A DNA stretch of 64,000 bases from an uncultured Bacteroidota bacterium (GTDB lineage Bacteria; Bacteroidota; Bacteroidia; Chitinophagales; Chitinophagaceae): assembly GCA_903904855.1 (NCBI GenBank), contig CAIVEH010000058.1:1-64000 (forward strand), in the 5' to 3' direction. Below are positions 24,515 to 34,880 of the stretch, in pieces. Under the pieces are notes generated by a model. It did not search any database and was not told the DNA's origin. It saw nothing but the letters and a program-made list of their open reading frames with translations. The translations under genes were made by a program, and so were the position numbers. Position 1 is the stretch's first letter; each line of letters opens with the position of its first letter.

Positions 24515-27208
24515 TTATTCAGCCGGTTGTTCTGTTGCAGTTTCTTCTCCGGTATTTGTCGCATCACCATCTTCAGCAGTTAAATTGCTTTCGGTTTCCT
24601 CATCAGTTTCCTGATCTGCAATACGGGCAATAGCCGCTATTTTATCCCCTTCATCAATGTTTATCAGTTTCACTCCCTGGGTTGCTCTTCCTGCCTCACG
24701 GATGGCTGCTACTTTCATTCGGATGGTTACACCCGATTCGCAGGTTATCATGAGGTCATCTTTTTCTTCCACACCCATCAGGCCCACCAGCGCTCCGGTC
24801 TTTTCAGTTATATTTATCGTCTTTACACCTTTACCGCCCCTGTTGGTAACCCTGTATGAAAGCAGGTACTTCTCATCGCCTATAAGTACCATATTCGATG
24901 GGTCAGCCTCGGTGATGCTGTCTGTGGTTTCTGTAGCTTCTTCACCTTCTGCTTTCTCTGCCTTATCAGCCTTTAAAAGGAATGGTGTTCGCTTTCCTAA
25001 TCCCTTTTCAGATACCACGAGTATTTGCTTGTTCACATCATCTTTCGATACGCAAAGCATACCAATTACTTCATCAGTATTCTCATCAAGTTCTATACCG
25101 AATACCCCTATAGCGCCACGGCCGGTAGCCCTTACCTTATCCTGTGGGAAGCAAATCGCCCTGCCCGATTTTACAGCCATCATGATGTAATAACCTTCCA
25201 TAGTAAGAGATACATCCAGCAACTGGTCGCCCTCTTCAATGGTTATTGCAATGATTCCATTGGCACGCGGACGGCTGAAATCAGCAAGGTTTGTTTTCTT
25301 TATTATACCTCTCTTTGTGCAGAGTACCACATAATGGGAATTTACAAACTCCTCATCTTCCAGTTGCGGCACATCTATTACAGTTCTGATCTTATCATCA
25401 GCAGGTATCTGAATCATATTCTGAATCGCCCTGCCCTTGCCGTTCTTATCTGCTTCTGGTATCTCATATACCTTCAGCCAGAAACACCTGCCCTTCTCTG
25501 TAAAGAACATCAGCGTATGATGTGTTGATGCTACAAACAGATGCTCAATATAATCTTCATTCCTTGTTCTGCCTCCCATGGCGCCACGTCCACCGCGGCG
25601 CTGCGCCCTGTATTCGGCGTTCGAAGTCCTCTTGATATAGCCAAGATGTGAAATAGTAATTACCACATCCTCCTTCTCTATCAGGTCTTCAATACGCATT
25701 TCATTAGCCATGTATTGGATCTCGCTCTTGCGCTCATCTCCAAACTTCTTCTTTACATCTATCAGTTCGTCTTTTATGATCTGGAATCTAAGGCCTCTGT
25801 CATTCAGTATTTCATCGAGGTGAGCTATCAGTTTCATCAGTTCGGCATGTTCTTCACGTATTTTCTCACGCTCCATACCTGTGAGGCGCTGCAGACGCAG
25901 TTCCAGCACGGCTTTGGCCTGTATCTCGGTCATCCCGAATTCAGTTATCAAACCATCCTTGGCTATTTCAGGGTTGGCCGAATTGCGGATCAGTTTTATC
26001 ACCTCATCCAGGTGATCAAGAGCTATTAGATAACCCTCCAGTATATGAGCGCGTTTTTTAGCCTCACGCAGTTCATATTGGGTGCGGCGCACAACAACCT
26101 CATGCCGGAAGTTGATAAATTCAGAAATCAGGTCCTTGAGGTTCAGTGTGCGGGGCCGGCCATGAACCAGCGCCACATTATTGATACCGTATGATGTCTG
26201 CAGTTCACTGTATTTATACAGCTGGTTGATAACAACCTGAGCAACTACATCTTTACGAAGCTCAACAACAACACGGGTGCCTTCTTTATTCGATTCGTTC
26301 CCAACGTGTGTCACGCCATCAATAATTTTGCCGTTCACTAGCTGGCCTATTTTATCGGCCAGTGCATCGCGGCTTACCTGGTAAGGCACCTCATGTATTA
26401 CAATCGTTTCCTTGCCTGTCTTACTTGTTTCCACATTCACCCTGCCACGCAGCACTACCCTGCCCCTGCCGGTCATAAAGCCCTGCTTTATGCCCTCAAT
26501 GCCGTATATAATTCCCCCTGTAGGAAAATCGGGAGCCTTTACGTGCTTCATCAGCTCCTCAATCGTAATGTCGTTATTGTCAATGTACGCCAGGCAACCA
26601 TCCACAACTTCATTCAGGTTATGGGGCATCATATTAGTAGCCATACCCACTGCAATACCTGATGAGCCATTCAGCAGCAACGATGGTAGCCGTGTTGGCA
26701 ATACCGTTGGTTCTTCCAGCGTATCATCAAAGTTCAGTGTAAAATCAACTGTTTCCTTCTCAATATCCTCCATCATGGCCTCGCCCAGCCGAAGCATACG
26801 AGCCTCTGTATACCTCATTGCCGCCGGATTATCTCCATCCTGGCTTCCGAAGTTTCCCTGGCCATCCACCATCATATACCTCATACTCCAGGGCTGTGCC
26901 ATACGCACCATTGCATCATACACGCTCACATCGCCGTGCGGATGATACTTACCCAACACCTCACCCACAATACGGGCACATTTTTTATGGGGTTTATTAA
27001 ATGTATTTCCAAGCTCATGCATCGCAAAAAGTACCCGGCGGTGCACAGGTTTCAATCCATCCCTAACATCAGGCAAAGCACGCCCCACAATCACCGACAT
27101 AGAATAATCTATGTAGGCGGTCTTCATCTGCTCTTCAATATTGATTTGTATGATTTTATTCGTCTCCGGTGCATCCTGCGGCAAAAGTCCTTCGTTGTTT
27201 TGATCCAT
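24515..27208 (-). CDS. gyrA: DNA gyrase subunit A
   Basis: The breakage-rejoining subunit of DNA gyrase, introducing negative supercoils with GyrB and ATP. The catalytic Tyr is in AAMRYTEARM (about residue 135). The quinolone-resistance region is KYHPHGDVSVYDAMVRMAQP, with Val at the site that is Ser83 in E. coli (residue 94 here) and Asp87 conserved. The GyrA box that distinguishes gyrase from topoisomerase IV is AQRRGGRGAMGG, a close form of QRRGGKG, and the C-terminal DNA-wrapping propeller follows. Length 897 includes an acidic, Glu/Thr-rich tail. A promoter box lies 26 bp upstream. Confidence 0.96.
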   Translation of the reverse strand: MDQNNEGLLPQDAPETNKIIQINIEEQMKTAYIDYSMSVIVGRALPDVRDGLKPVHRRVLFAMHELGNTFNKPHKKCARIVGEVLGKYHPHGDVSVYDAMVRMAQPWSMRYMMVDGQGNFGSQDGDNPAAMRYTEARMLRLGEAMMEDIEKETVDFTLNFDDTLEEPTVLPTRLPSLLLNGSSGIAVGMATNMMPHNLNEVVDGCLAYIDNNDITIEELMKHVKAPDFPTGGIIYGIEGIKQGFMTGRGRVVLRGRVNVETSKTGKETIVIHEVPYQVSRDALADKIGQLVNGKIIDGVTHVGNESNKEGTRVVVELRKDVVAQVVINQLYKYSELQTSYGINNVALVHGRPRTLNLKDLISEFINFRHEVVVRRTQYELREAKKRAHILEGYLIALDHLDEVIKLIRNSANPEIAKDGLITEFGMTEIQAKAVLELRLQRLTGMEREKIREEHAELMKLIAHLDEILNDRGLRFQIIKDELIDVKKKFGDERKSEIQYMANEMRIEDLIEKEDVVITISHLGYIKRTSNAEYRAQRRGGRGAMGGRTRNEDYIEHLFVASTHHTLMFFTEKGRCFWLKVYEIPEADKNGKGRAIQNMIQIPADDKIRTVIDVPQLEDEEFVNSHYVVLCTKRGIIKKTNLADFSRPRANGIIAITIEEGDQLLDVSLTMEGYYIMMAVKSGRAICFPQDKVRATGRGAIGVFGIELDENTDEVIGMLCVSKDDVNKQILVVSEKGLGKRTPFLLKADKAEKAEGEEATETTDSITEADPSNMVLIGDEKYLLSYRVTNRGGKGVKTINITEKTGALVGLMGVEEKDDLMITCESGVTIRMKVAAIREAGRATQGVKLINIDEGDKIAAIARIADQETDEETESNLTAEDGDATNTGEETATEQPAE

Positions 27209-27233
27209 ATTCAGATATTGGTAAAAATATGCG

Positions 27234-27241
27234 CAAATATA
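27234..27241 (-). promoter_or_regulatory. -7 promoter box of gyrA
   Basis: On the minus strand this reads TATATTTG, matching TAnnTTTG, 25 bp before the gyrA ATG. Confidence 0.55.
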
Positions 27242-27442
27242 AGGTTTTATGACCGTATTTATTAGTTAAAAACAACTAATCCAGCCATTAATTCCAATTG
27301 TGAATAACCTTGTGGATTGCGTATTTTAATAGACGAAAAACCGATTGGAAATCTTGGGTATTCCCTTCAAATATAAATTTACCTAACGCAAATTTCCTGT
27401 AACACAAATTATCAAAACCCAGGTGACACTCTGACCCTGACT

Positions 27443-27470
27443 TGCCATAAATGCATAATCATTTATGGCA
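27443..27470. repeat. Perfect inverted repeat upstream of gyrA
   Basis: TGCCATAAATG and CATTTATGGCA are exact complements with a 6-base loop. There is no clear T-run on either side, so it may be an operator or a weak terminator rather than a standard rho-independent terminator. Confidence 0.6.
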
Positions 27471-27579
27471 TAGCTATACTATATTCCATTAAAACATCCC
27501 GTGATCGATTCGATTGTTGCCTTAGGAAATAACAACAACAGATTATATGTAATGCACCAAACGGCAATTAATCTTACAC

Positions 27580-30500
27580 CTACCTTATCAATGTCACATT
27601 TCCCGATTTATGGAAGGTCTTGCCATCAATGCTTACTGCTTCTACCTGGTAAACATACACATCGTAAGGCTGCGGCTTACCATTAAAGTTGCCATCCCAG
27701 CCGTCATTGATGTTGGTCGATTCATAGACCTTATTACCCCACCTGTTATATATCCTGAAGAAATTCAATGAGGAAATACCTCTTTGCAGGATATACAGTT
27801 TATTGTTGATACCGGCATCCGGTGTAAAGGCATTAGGCAGTGTAACCAGGCCTGAAATATCAATGTATACATTTATAGAATCAACCGCTCTGCAACCCCA
27901 TGAGGTAGTACCGTATACTGTATACTTTGTACTGATTTCAGGGCTTATCAACGGATCAGATACATAGGCATTGCTGAGGCCCGATGGCGGAAACCATTCA
28001 AATGAAGAACAGTTTGTCTGGGAATTAATCTGGTAGCTTTCCCCCGGATACAGTTTTACCGAATCACCCAGGTTTAACACCGCAGCAGGTTGTATTACAA
28101 TGCGGGTTTTAACAGTATCAAGGCAGTTGAACTGGCTCTTCACTATTGCCGTATATGCCTGCGAAGTGATACAATGCGCCCATGGGCTTGGAGCCATGGA
28201 ATCGCTCAGGTATTTACCCGGATGCCACCTGTAAGATACACCCCCTGTTGGTTTCAACTGCACCGAATCTCCCGGACATAAATTATAGCTTGTATCCAGA
28301 CTGGCGAAGTTGCCCGGATGAACAATTATCATAGCTGAATCGCCGCTCGTACAGCCTGCTGGTGTAGAAACTACCAGATAAATTTTACCATCGTTTCCCG
28401 GAGTAAATACCACGTTCTGAATGGTAGTGTCATTGAGGTAAGTTCCGGGGCTCCATTTGAAAATATAATGCGTGTACCAATTTGGTTGCACATTCGCGTG
28501 AAGGTGCAGTGTATCATATTGGCAGATCGATTGGTTGCCGCCCATATATACTATCGGATAGGGCTGAACGTCTATTAAAAATGAATCCTTTTTCTCAGGG
28601 CAGCCAGCCAGGTAAATGTGTACTACATATTCTGCCGAAGTATCAGGTGTAATCATCGGGCTGGAAGTCGTACTCGCAGGTATCCCGGCCGTAGGTAACC
28701 ACTGAAAAGTTGCCCCCGGAGCTGCGGTAAGTTTTGCCTGAACAGATTTGCCTCTGCAGATAGCCGTATCAATATTGCCCAGTGTAAAGGTGTCGTAAAT
28801 AATCGCTACATGAATGGTGTCTGATGAGGAGCAACCCGCAACTGTAACTTTAAGCCAGTAGGTACCCGTCGTATCAACAATTATGGTATCTGCGGTGCCT
28901 CCGTTACTCCATAAGTAATTAGGTAAAGTATAAGTAACCAAAGACTGCAAAGTATCCGGTTTTGGAATGCAATTGGTGAGATCCGGCCCCAGGTTTACTA
29001 CCGGGAATGGAGAGAGCAAGACATGAATACTGTCTGTAACCACACATCCATTATCTAACCGGAGCCAGTAAGTTCCCGTGGCTGAAACATGAATTGAATC
29101 TCCTGTGCTGCCTGTACTCCACAAATAAGTGGTTCCTGTTGGTTGAGTTGATGCTAAAATAATAGAATCTCCCATACAGAATGCAGTGTCATTACCAAGA
29201 AATACAATGGGCAATGGGATATAATTTACTTTAAAAGTGTCAATGCGTGTAGCACAGTGTTTACTGTCGTAGACCCAGTAAATTCCGCTGGCAGCTGCTG
29301 AAATGGAAATAGTTGAAGCTCCTGTATTCCACAAATAGGAAACATAGCCAGCTGTACCTGTCAGTGTAATCGGTGCCGATGCTATACACAGTGTAGTATC
29401 CCTGTTGCTGGTAGTGGTATCGGGTACTTTAATAGCCACATATACACTATCCTTGGCAACACATATCTCCCTGAAAGAAATGTCATCCAGAACAAAATCG
29501 TTCCCGGAGGATGTTGTATTCAGATCATAAATGCAAATTGTCGCCACAGTATTAACACCACTATTCCATACCTGAAAGAAATTGGTCCAGGTACCTGGGG
29601 GGCTGCTGATAGTAGTAGGTGTGCCGATTAATACACCATTGATTTTAAACTGAAGAATAGGAACATCAGGTGGCACAGTTACTGATGATGAATTGGCTAT
29701 CCATGCCGAAAAATCATAGTCAGTATTTGGCAATACCGGTATAGTTTCGCACCATACATCTGTTGGGGTTGGCCCGCCGTTAATGATCATCATATTCCCT
29801 GTTCCAGTGGTATGGTCTCCAAATGATGTAAATCCGCTATGCACCAGATTCGGATTAGTGTAAACTGAATAATCCCCTTCCAGCAATACTGTGCTTGGAG
29901 GAGCTGACCACGTATATGAACTGGTAAATCCAACATTTCCAAGACTAAAATCTCCATTGGAGACAAGATTAAAAGGTATCAGCGACTGAACAGTAATATC
30001 ATAATAACCTGATGTAGCAGGAGCTGTCAGTACTGGAGTAAGTATCGTAGTAGATGATAATCCCGTAGCCGGCGTCCATGTAATTCCCATTACTGAATCC
30101 GTTCCTGTAAGTACTGCAGGCAGAGTTACCAGATCTCCTGCACATGGATGCAAACTATCAGGCAGGCTCACATTATTGCATGTGAAGGTACATGTATAGC
30201 TGGCACAACTCAGATAGCTTTCAGATACTAATGAATTCAGACCACCGGTTGAAGCAACTGTACCATATATTTCCAGGCCTGTTGGATTGGATTCTACAGT
30301 TGGATCATTATAGTTATTCTCAATAACATTTAAATAATGGGTACCTGCTGCAAGGTAAACTGTGTATGTCAGATGTGAAAATGAAGTAAAATGCGGGGAT
30401 GATGGTGTACCAGATTCTGAAAAAGGAAGAATTGTGCCATCTATATCCATTGTCGAAATATAGTTATCATCAGCAATCCAGATATCCAATTTTATGGAAT

Positions 30501-30915
30501 CAGCCACACACATTCTGAAAGGCCTTCTCAGGGTCATATTATAAGGAGTTCCGGCAGGACCAGTTCCATCAGTTGTATATGTATTTGAATTAAGGCACGT
30601 AATCCATCCTCCGGGATTGGCGGGCGGATCAACAATCCATGCGCCAACTGGTGTCACAATATCTGCATTGGCACCCGGTACTACTTCAATCAATCCGGTA
30701 CCCATTAGTGCAATAGCTGTTGCAACACTTGGGCTTTCCGCAGCAACCAGCCAATGTGGATCATGCACCGGAGGCGCTCCATTGGCTCCGGGAGTTATCC
30801 CCAGACCGGTTATTGGATCATAGCCAGTATTAATAACAAGAGAACTTGTAAGGCACTGGGCATTCATAATGAATGACAAGCAAATAAAAACCAGCAGGAG
30901 CAAATATTTCTTCAT
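27580..30915 (-). CDS. Large secreted protein with gliding-motility-associated C-terminal domain (T9SS type B)
   Basis: A 1111-residue secreted protein. The signal peptide is MKKYLLLLVFICLSFIMNAQ. A central carbohydrate-binding-like segment (NGDFSLGNVGFTSSYTW...) is followed by several Ig/PKD-like modules with the recurrent pattern YLWSTGSTGDSIHVSATGTYW. The end is the CHU_C / T9SS type B sorting domain: LPNAFTPDAGINNKLYI, FFRIYNRWGNKVYES, GWDGNFNGKPQPYDVYVY and the final GNVTLIR. Such proteins are exported by the type IX system and many are adhesins or SprB-like surface proteins in gliding bacteria. The exact ligand is unknown. Confidence 0.9.
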   Translation of the reverse strand: MKKYLLLLVFICLSFIMNAQCLTSSLVINTGYDPITGLGITPGANGAPPVHDPHWLVAAESPSVATAIALMGTGLIEVVPGANADIVTPVGAWIVDPPANPGGWITCLNSNTYTTDGTGPAGTPYNMTLRRPFRMCVADSIKLDIWIADDNYISTMDIDGTILPFSESGTPSSPHFTSFSHLTYTVYLAAGTHYLNVIENNYNDPTVESNPTGLEIYGTVASTGGLNSLVSESYLSCASYTCTFTCNNVSLPDSLHPCAGDLVTLPAVLTGTDSVMGITWTPATGLSSTTILTPVLTAPATSGYYDITVQSLIPFNLVSNGDFSLGNVGFTSSYTWSAPPSTVLLEGDYSVYTNPNLVHSGFTSFGDHTTGTGNMMIINGGPTPTDVWCETIPVLPNTDYDFSAWIANSSSVTVPPDVPILQFKINGVLIGTPTTISSPPGTWTNFFQVWNSGVNTVATICIYDLNTTSSGNDFVLDDISFREICVAKDSVYVAIKVPDTTTSNRDTTLCIASAPITLTGTAGYVSYLWNTGASTISISAAASGIYWVYDSKHCATRIDTFKVNYIPLPIVFLGNDTAFCMGDSIILASTQPTGTTYLWSTGSTGDSIHVSATGTYWLRLDNGCVVTDSIHVLLSPFPVVNLGPDLTNCIPKPDTLQSLVTYTLPNYLWSNGGTADTIIVDTTGTYWLKVTVAGCSSSDTIHVAIIYDTFTLGNIDTAICRGKSVQAKLTAAPGATFQWLPTAGIPASTTSSPMITPDTSAEYVVHIYLAGCPEKKDSFLIDVQPYPIVYMGGNQSICQYDTLHLHANVQPNWYTHYIFKWSPGTYLNDTTIQNVVFTPGNDGKIYLVVSTPAGCTSGDSAMIIVHPGNFASLDTSYNLCPGDSVQLKPTGGVSYRWHPGKYLSDSMAPSPWAHCITSQAYTAIVKSQFNCLDTVKTRIVIQPAAVLNLGDSVKLYPGESYQINSQTNCSSFEWFPPSGLSNAYVSDPLISPEISTKYTVYGTTSWGCRAVDSINVYIDISGLVTLPNAFTPDAGINNKLYILQRGISSLNFFRIYNRWGNKVYESTNINDGWDGNFNGKPQPYDVYVYQVEAVSIDGKTFHKSGNVTLIR

Positions 30916-31092
30916 CTTCCGGGTTTTAACAATTGTTCCTATGTATAAGACAGGTATGAATCAAATTAAGTTGGTACAATTAAAATAATAAAGACCTTTC
31001 AAAAATAAACATTTAATCTGATTAATGCAAATGAAATTCATATAACTGCGAGGCAAATTTTCCTCTGCTGCAATTTTAATTGATTCGCTAGC

Positions 31093-31100
31093 TACATTTG
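31093..31100 (+). promoter_or_regulatory. -7 promoter box of the MFS gene
   Basis: TACATTTG fits TAnnTTTG and overlaps the ORF-track TTG start at 31098. The ATG at 31113 is therefore the likely start, with a very short leader. Confidence 0.55.
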
Positions 31101-31112
31101 CCAATCCTGCCA

Positions 31113-32312
31113 ATGAAATACATCACTACTCTATACAAAAATGCTTACAGCGGACTATCTCCGTCCACCTGGTGGCTTTCTCTTGTCCTGGTAATCAACA
31201 GGAGCGGAACCATGGTAGTACCATTTATGACTTTATACCTTACCCAATCCAAACATTACAACATTGCAAAGGCAGGCACGGTTATGGCCATGTTTGGCGC
31301 GGGGGCAGTCTGCGGTGGGCTGCTTGGTGGCAAACTAACCGATAAGCTGGGTTTTTATAATGTGCAGATAGCAGGCCTTGTTTGCGGCGGCTTTATGTTC
31401 CTTATACTCGGTAATATGGATCAATACCCTGCCATACTTGCCTGCACATTTCTGCTGGCATTGCTGAATGATACTTTCAGGCCGGCCAATGCCACAGCAG
31501 TTGCACATTACAGCAAAGAAGAAAACAGGATCCGCTCATTTTCATTGAACCGCCTGTCCAATAACCTTGGCTGGGCAGTAGGTGGCGCCGCCGGAGGCAT
31601 TATTGCCGCCCGCAATTACCACCTGCTTTTCTGGATCGATGGTATTACCAATATTTTAGCTGCCATTTTATTACTGATCGTCTTATCTCCTTCCCGGAAC
31701 GCCACTACACCCGCCCATAAAGACCGGCAGAAAGCCGTCGCTACCCGCCTGCCCTACCAGGACACCGGCTATCTTTTGTTTATAGTGTTTACCATTCTGT
31801 TTGGCTGTATGTTTTACCAGATGTTTGCCACCCTCCCAGTATTTTTTAACCAGAAACTCCACTTATCCCCTGCCCATATAGGTATGGTTATGGCGCTGAA
31901 CGGAATATTGATTGTACTATTTGAAATGGCGCTCATTTACAAACTCGAACCCAGAAACATCCATATCAGCATCATAACCACCGGCGTTCTGGTATTGGGC
32001 CTTTCCTTTGTTACCTACAACCTGCTTCCCGGCACCTTTATCCTGGCATTGTTTGCCACCACATTACTTACAGCCGGCGAAATGCTCGCCATGCCCTTCA
32101 TGAACCTGATGTGGGTCAAACGCACCGACAATACCAACCGGGGCCAGTATGCAGGGCTATACACAGTAGCCTGGTCAATTGCACAGGTGGCAGGCCCGTT
32201 TGCCGGCACACAAATCGCCCAGCACTACAGTTTCAACCTGCTCTGGTGGCTGCTTGGCGGCCTCAGTGTATGCCTGGCCATAGGCATAAAACTAATTCGG
32301 ATGAAGGCATAA
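31113..32312 (+). CDS. MFS transporter
   Basis: A 399-residue inner-membrane protein with about 12 predicted membrane segments. The loop after the second segment contains GGKLTDKLGFYNVQ, a form of the MFS A-motif (GxLaDrxGrr). It resembles drug/proton antiporters of the YdeE/YfcJ kind (opening WWLSLVLVINRSGTMVVPFMTLYLTQ is typical of this subfamily). The substrate cannot be deduced. The ATG at 31113 (MKYITTLYKNAY) is used because the promoter box covers the upstream candidate start. Confidence 0.9.
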   Translation: MKYITTLYKNAYSGLSPSTWWLSLVLVINRSGTMVVPFMTLYLTQSKHYNIAKAGTVMAMFGAGAVCGGLLGGKLTDKLGFYNVQIAGLVCGGFMFLILGNMDQYPAILACTFLLALLNDTFRPANATAVAHYSKEENRIRSFSLNRLSNNLGWAVGGAAGGIIAARNYHLLFWIDGITNILAAILLLIVLSPSRNATTPAHKDRQKAVATRLPYQDTGYLLFIVFTILFGCMFYQMFATLPVFFNQKLHLSPAHIGMVMALNGILIVLFEMALIYKLEPRNIHISIITTGVLVLGLSFVTYNLLPGTFILALFATTLLTAGEMLAMPFMNLMWVKRTDNTNRGQYAGLYTVAWSIAQVAGPFAGTQIAQHYSFNLLWWLLGGLSVCLAIGIKLIRMKA

Positions 32313-32795
32313 GAAAGGTTTTGTTGGCCCGGTTAAAGAATAGCTATGCAGCTTCAGTGGCCATAGCACGTTTCAGGTGCGGATATCTATAAGGCCTGCC
32401 AATCAAACCATCACAAAACATACAAAAAAATGATGGTCACTGCGACGAAGGAAGCATCCTCAGGTTACGCTGGCAATAACCCGCGCACATCCGGAAAAAA
32501 TGCTAAATACTGACTAGCCGGATATCCAACTCCCCTCCTGTTTTTAGATTAACGTCTACTCACATCATTTATTTCTAATTATCACAAAAATGCCCCGATA
32601 GAGTGGCCTTTCAGTTTGTAGCATATCACACATTTCTTTGCCCAACACTCACCGTAATGGACTAACAAATACGCATAGGTGTAGGGACATGGTTCACCCC
32701 TGCCCTATTTTGTGGCTCCTCAAAAACAGACCTCCCACAACATTCGTTGCAGCAATCAATCATGCCGGCATTTGCACTGGCAACAGGTCAAATTC
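32313..32795. other. Gap without recognised genes
   Basis: About 480 bp between the MFS stop and the convergent T9SS protein. No gene, hairpin terminator or repeat could be supported. The ORF at 32638-32847 has no recognisable features and runs into the antisense of the next gene. Confidence 0.5.
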
Positions 32796-34880
32796 CTATT
32801 GCTTCACAAACTTCCACTCTTCAATGCCGTTTATTTTTACAAAGTAAACACCTGCAGTAAGTTGCGATACGTCTACCTGCACCTCCTTGTCGTCATAATT
32901 GCGGGCAAAGACAGTTTGGCCGAGCAGGTTCATAATTGCCACCTTGGTAATGGTCTGATCTGCGGTTATCGTCAGCGTTTTCGAAACAGGATTAGGATAA
33001 AACAACACGCGGCCCTGATTGATATTGCTGATACCCACACCGTGGCATTTATGTATTGTTAGTGTATCGGTGGCTATGCAGCCATCGGTAAGGGAATATT
33101 TGATCACAACAGTACCTGTACCTGCCGCATGAACGATACCCGATACCGAACCCACAGTAGCCAAAGCTGTATTGCTGCTGGTCCACATGCCTCCGGGCGA
33201 TGGGTCGGATAAAGTGATTGCAGAATCCAGGCAAACGGTTGTAGGGCCGGTAACAGGGGCGGGGGCGGCAATTACGTTTACTGTCTGTACCTCAAAGCCC
33301 GTATTGCCAAGCTGGTAGGTAATAGTTGCTGTGCCGGTAGCTGCACCCACAAGGAGTCCTGAGGTATTGCCGACGGTGGCAATGGCAGGGTTACTGCTGC
33401 TCCAGTAGGTACAGGAGAATGCCGATGTCAGTAGGGTGTCCTCTCCCCGGCAAAGGGTCAGCGGCGCCAGGGTGGCGAGTGGCGTTTTAGTAAACGGATA
33501 GGAATATTTAGCCATTACCAGCGCCTCATAGGTAGTGGAGCCATATATCGGCACCAGTGTGTCTGCACCAAATATTACCGGGCTTATGAAGTCATCTCCA
33601 TAATATACATTCCCGTTATTATCTACAGCTACACAATCCTGGTCATCACCCCCACCCATCCCCGGGTGCACCGTATTGAGGTGATTGCCTGCCGTATCGT
33701 ATTCAACGAGGTATGCATCGCCTATTGTTACCATCCATAAATGGCCATTATTATCTGCCGCAACGCTCCCGGCATACTCGGCAACCATAAAAGTGTCTTC
33801 ATGGCGTCCCCAAAGCGCATGTCCAAGCGAGTCGAATTTGATCAGAAAATAATCAGGATACCATATTGTGGGTGTAGTGGGCATAATCACACTGCCGAAA
33901 CCCAGCGAATCAAGATAGCCTCCCGCCATGTACACATTGCCCCATTTGTCGGTAGTTATGCAGTTCACCCGGTCCTGGTCATGGCCTATTGAACCCCTGA
34001 TCCATTTCTGATTGCCCAGGGCATCATATTTTGCAATAAAGGGGTACTGTACGCTGGCCGCGGTGGGATTGAAAAGGGTATCGCCACCGAAAATCAAAGT
34101 GTCGGAAAAATAAACACCGCCTACATACAAATCGCCCTGCGGCGAGGCTGCAATACAGTTTACAAAATCCGATGATCGTCCGCCAAAGCTCTTCGCCCAT
34201 ACCACCTCACCTGCGGGGTTAAATTTGGCCACAAACACATCGCATGTATCGGGACTCGTGCCCGAATTGTGCACTACCAACGTGCCGCCAATGGTATCTG
34301 TTGCCCCGTCAAATATTCCTGCCACATAGGGATTGCCCGCCTGGTCCACACTCAGGCCACTGGGGCCAATATTAGCTGTTATAGGGTCGTTGCCCATATG
34401 CCCCACATTTTTGATCCAGTCAACATGACCCGACGAATCCATCTTCACCAATACATACATACCGTAGCTCACTGAATAGTCACTGACAATCTGGCTGCCC
34501 GACTGCACTGTGCCATAGTAATAAACGCCATAGAAGTAGTTGTTGCCGCATTGGTCTGCAGCCATACTGAACATTTGAAGGCTATTGCCGTTGATATGGA
34601 TCATCCAGCGCTTATGTCCGGCTGAGTCAGCACTCACTACAACGACCTTCACCGTGTCGAAAGGATTGATGAGCGTATCATGGCCCCAGATTACCGTCCC
34701 CTCTATTTGTCCGGCTTCATATATGTTCCCCATAGGATCCACTGTTATTGGCCAGGCTTCGCTAAAGGTACCGGGGTTGACCAGCACTTTCGCCCATTTC
34801 GGTGTAACCTGTGCATCAGCTTCCCCGGGGACAAAAAAACAAGCAAGCAGAATGATAAGAATAACGGGATATTTTGTCAT
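32796..34880 (-). CDS. Secreted beta-propeller (SBBP-like) protein with Ig-like repeats and T9SS type A domain
   Basis: A 694-residue exported protein. The signal peptide is MTKYPVILIILLACFFVPGEADA, so the ATG at 34880 is preferred over 34940. Residues about 35-450 hold repeated units with the pattern 'D..GN.Y..G.....FG.....' such as VDQAGNPYVAGIFDGATDTIG and FVAKFNPAGEVVWAKSFGG, the SBBP/beta-propeller type. Two Ig-like (BIG2-like) repeats follow (GGMWTSSNTALATVGSVSG). The type A sorting domain is last (VLFYPNPVSKTLTITAD... VYFVKINGIEEWKFVKQ). The Ig-like repeats are the same kind as those in the giant protein at 38892. Role unknown, secreted or cell-surface. Confidence 0.88.
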   Translation of the reverse strand: MTKYPVILIILLACFFVPGEADAQVTPKWAKVLVNPGTFSEAWPITVDPMGNIYEAGQIEGTVIWGHDTLINPFDTVKVVVVSADSAGHKRWMIHINGNSLQMFSMAADQCGNNYFYGVYYYGTVQSGSQIVSDYSVSYGMYVLVKMDSSGHVDWIKNVGHMGNDPITANIGPSGLSVDQAGNPYVAGIFDGATDTIGGTLVVHNSGTSPDTCDVFVAKFNPAGEVVWAKSFGGRSSDFVNCIAASPQGDLYVGGVYFSDTLIFGGDTLFNPTAASVQYPFIAKYDALGNQKWIRGSIGHDQDRVNCITTDKWGNVYMAGGYLDSLGFGSVIMPTTPTIWYPDYFLIKFDSLGHALWGRHEDTFMVAEYAGSVAADNNGHLWMVTIGDAYLVEYDTAGNHLNTVHPGMGGGDDQDCVAVDNNGNVYYGDDFISPVIFGADTLVPIYGSTTYEALVMAKYSYPFTKTPLATLAPLTLCRGEDTLLTSAFSCTYWSSSNPAIATVGNTSGLLVGAATGTATITYQLGNTGFEVQTVNVIAAPAPVTGPTTVCLDSAITLSDPSPGGMWTSSNTALATVGSVSGIVHAAGTGTVVIKYSLTDGCIATDTLTIHKCHGVGISNINQGRVLFYPNPVSKTLTITADQTITKVAIMNLLGQTVFARNYDDKEVQVDVSQLTAGVYFVKINGIEEWKFVKQ

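Larger units (their letters stand above)
27209..27579. other. Gap between gyrA promoter and the T9SS-B protein
   Basis: No gene is seen. It contains the gyrA promoter box and the inverted repeat at 27443-27470. Confidence 0.6.
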
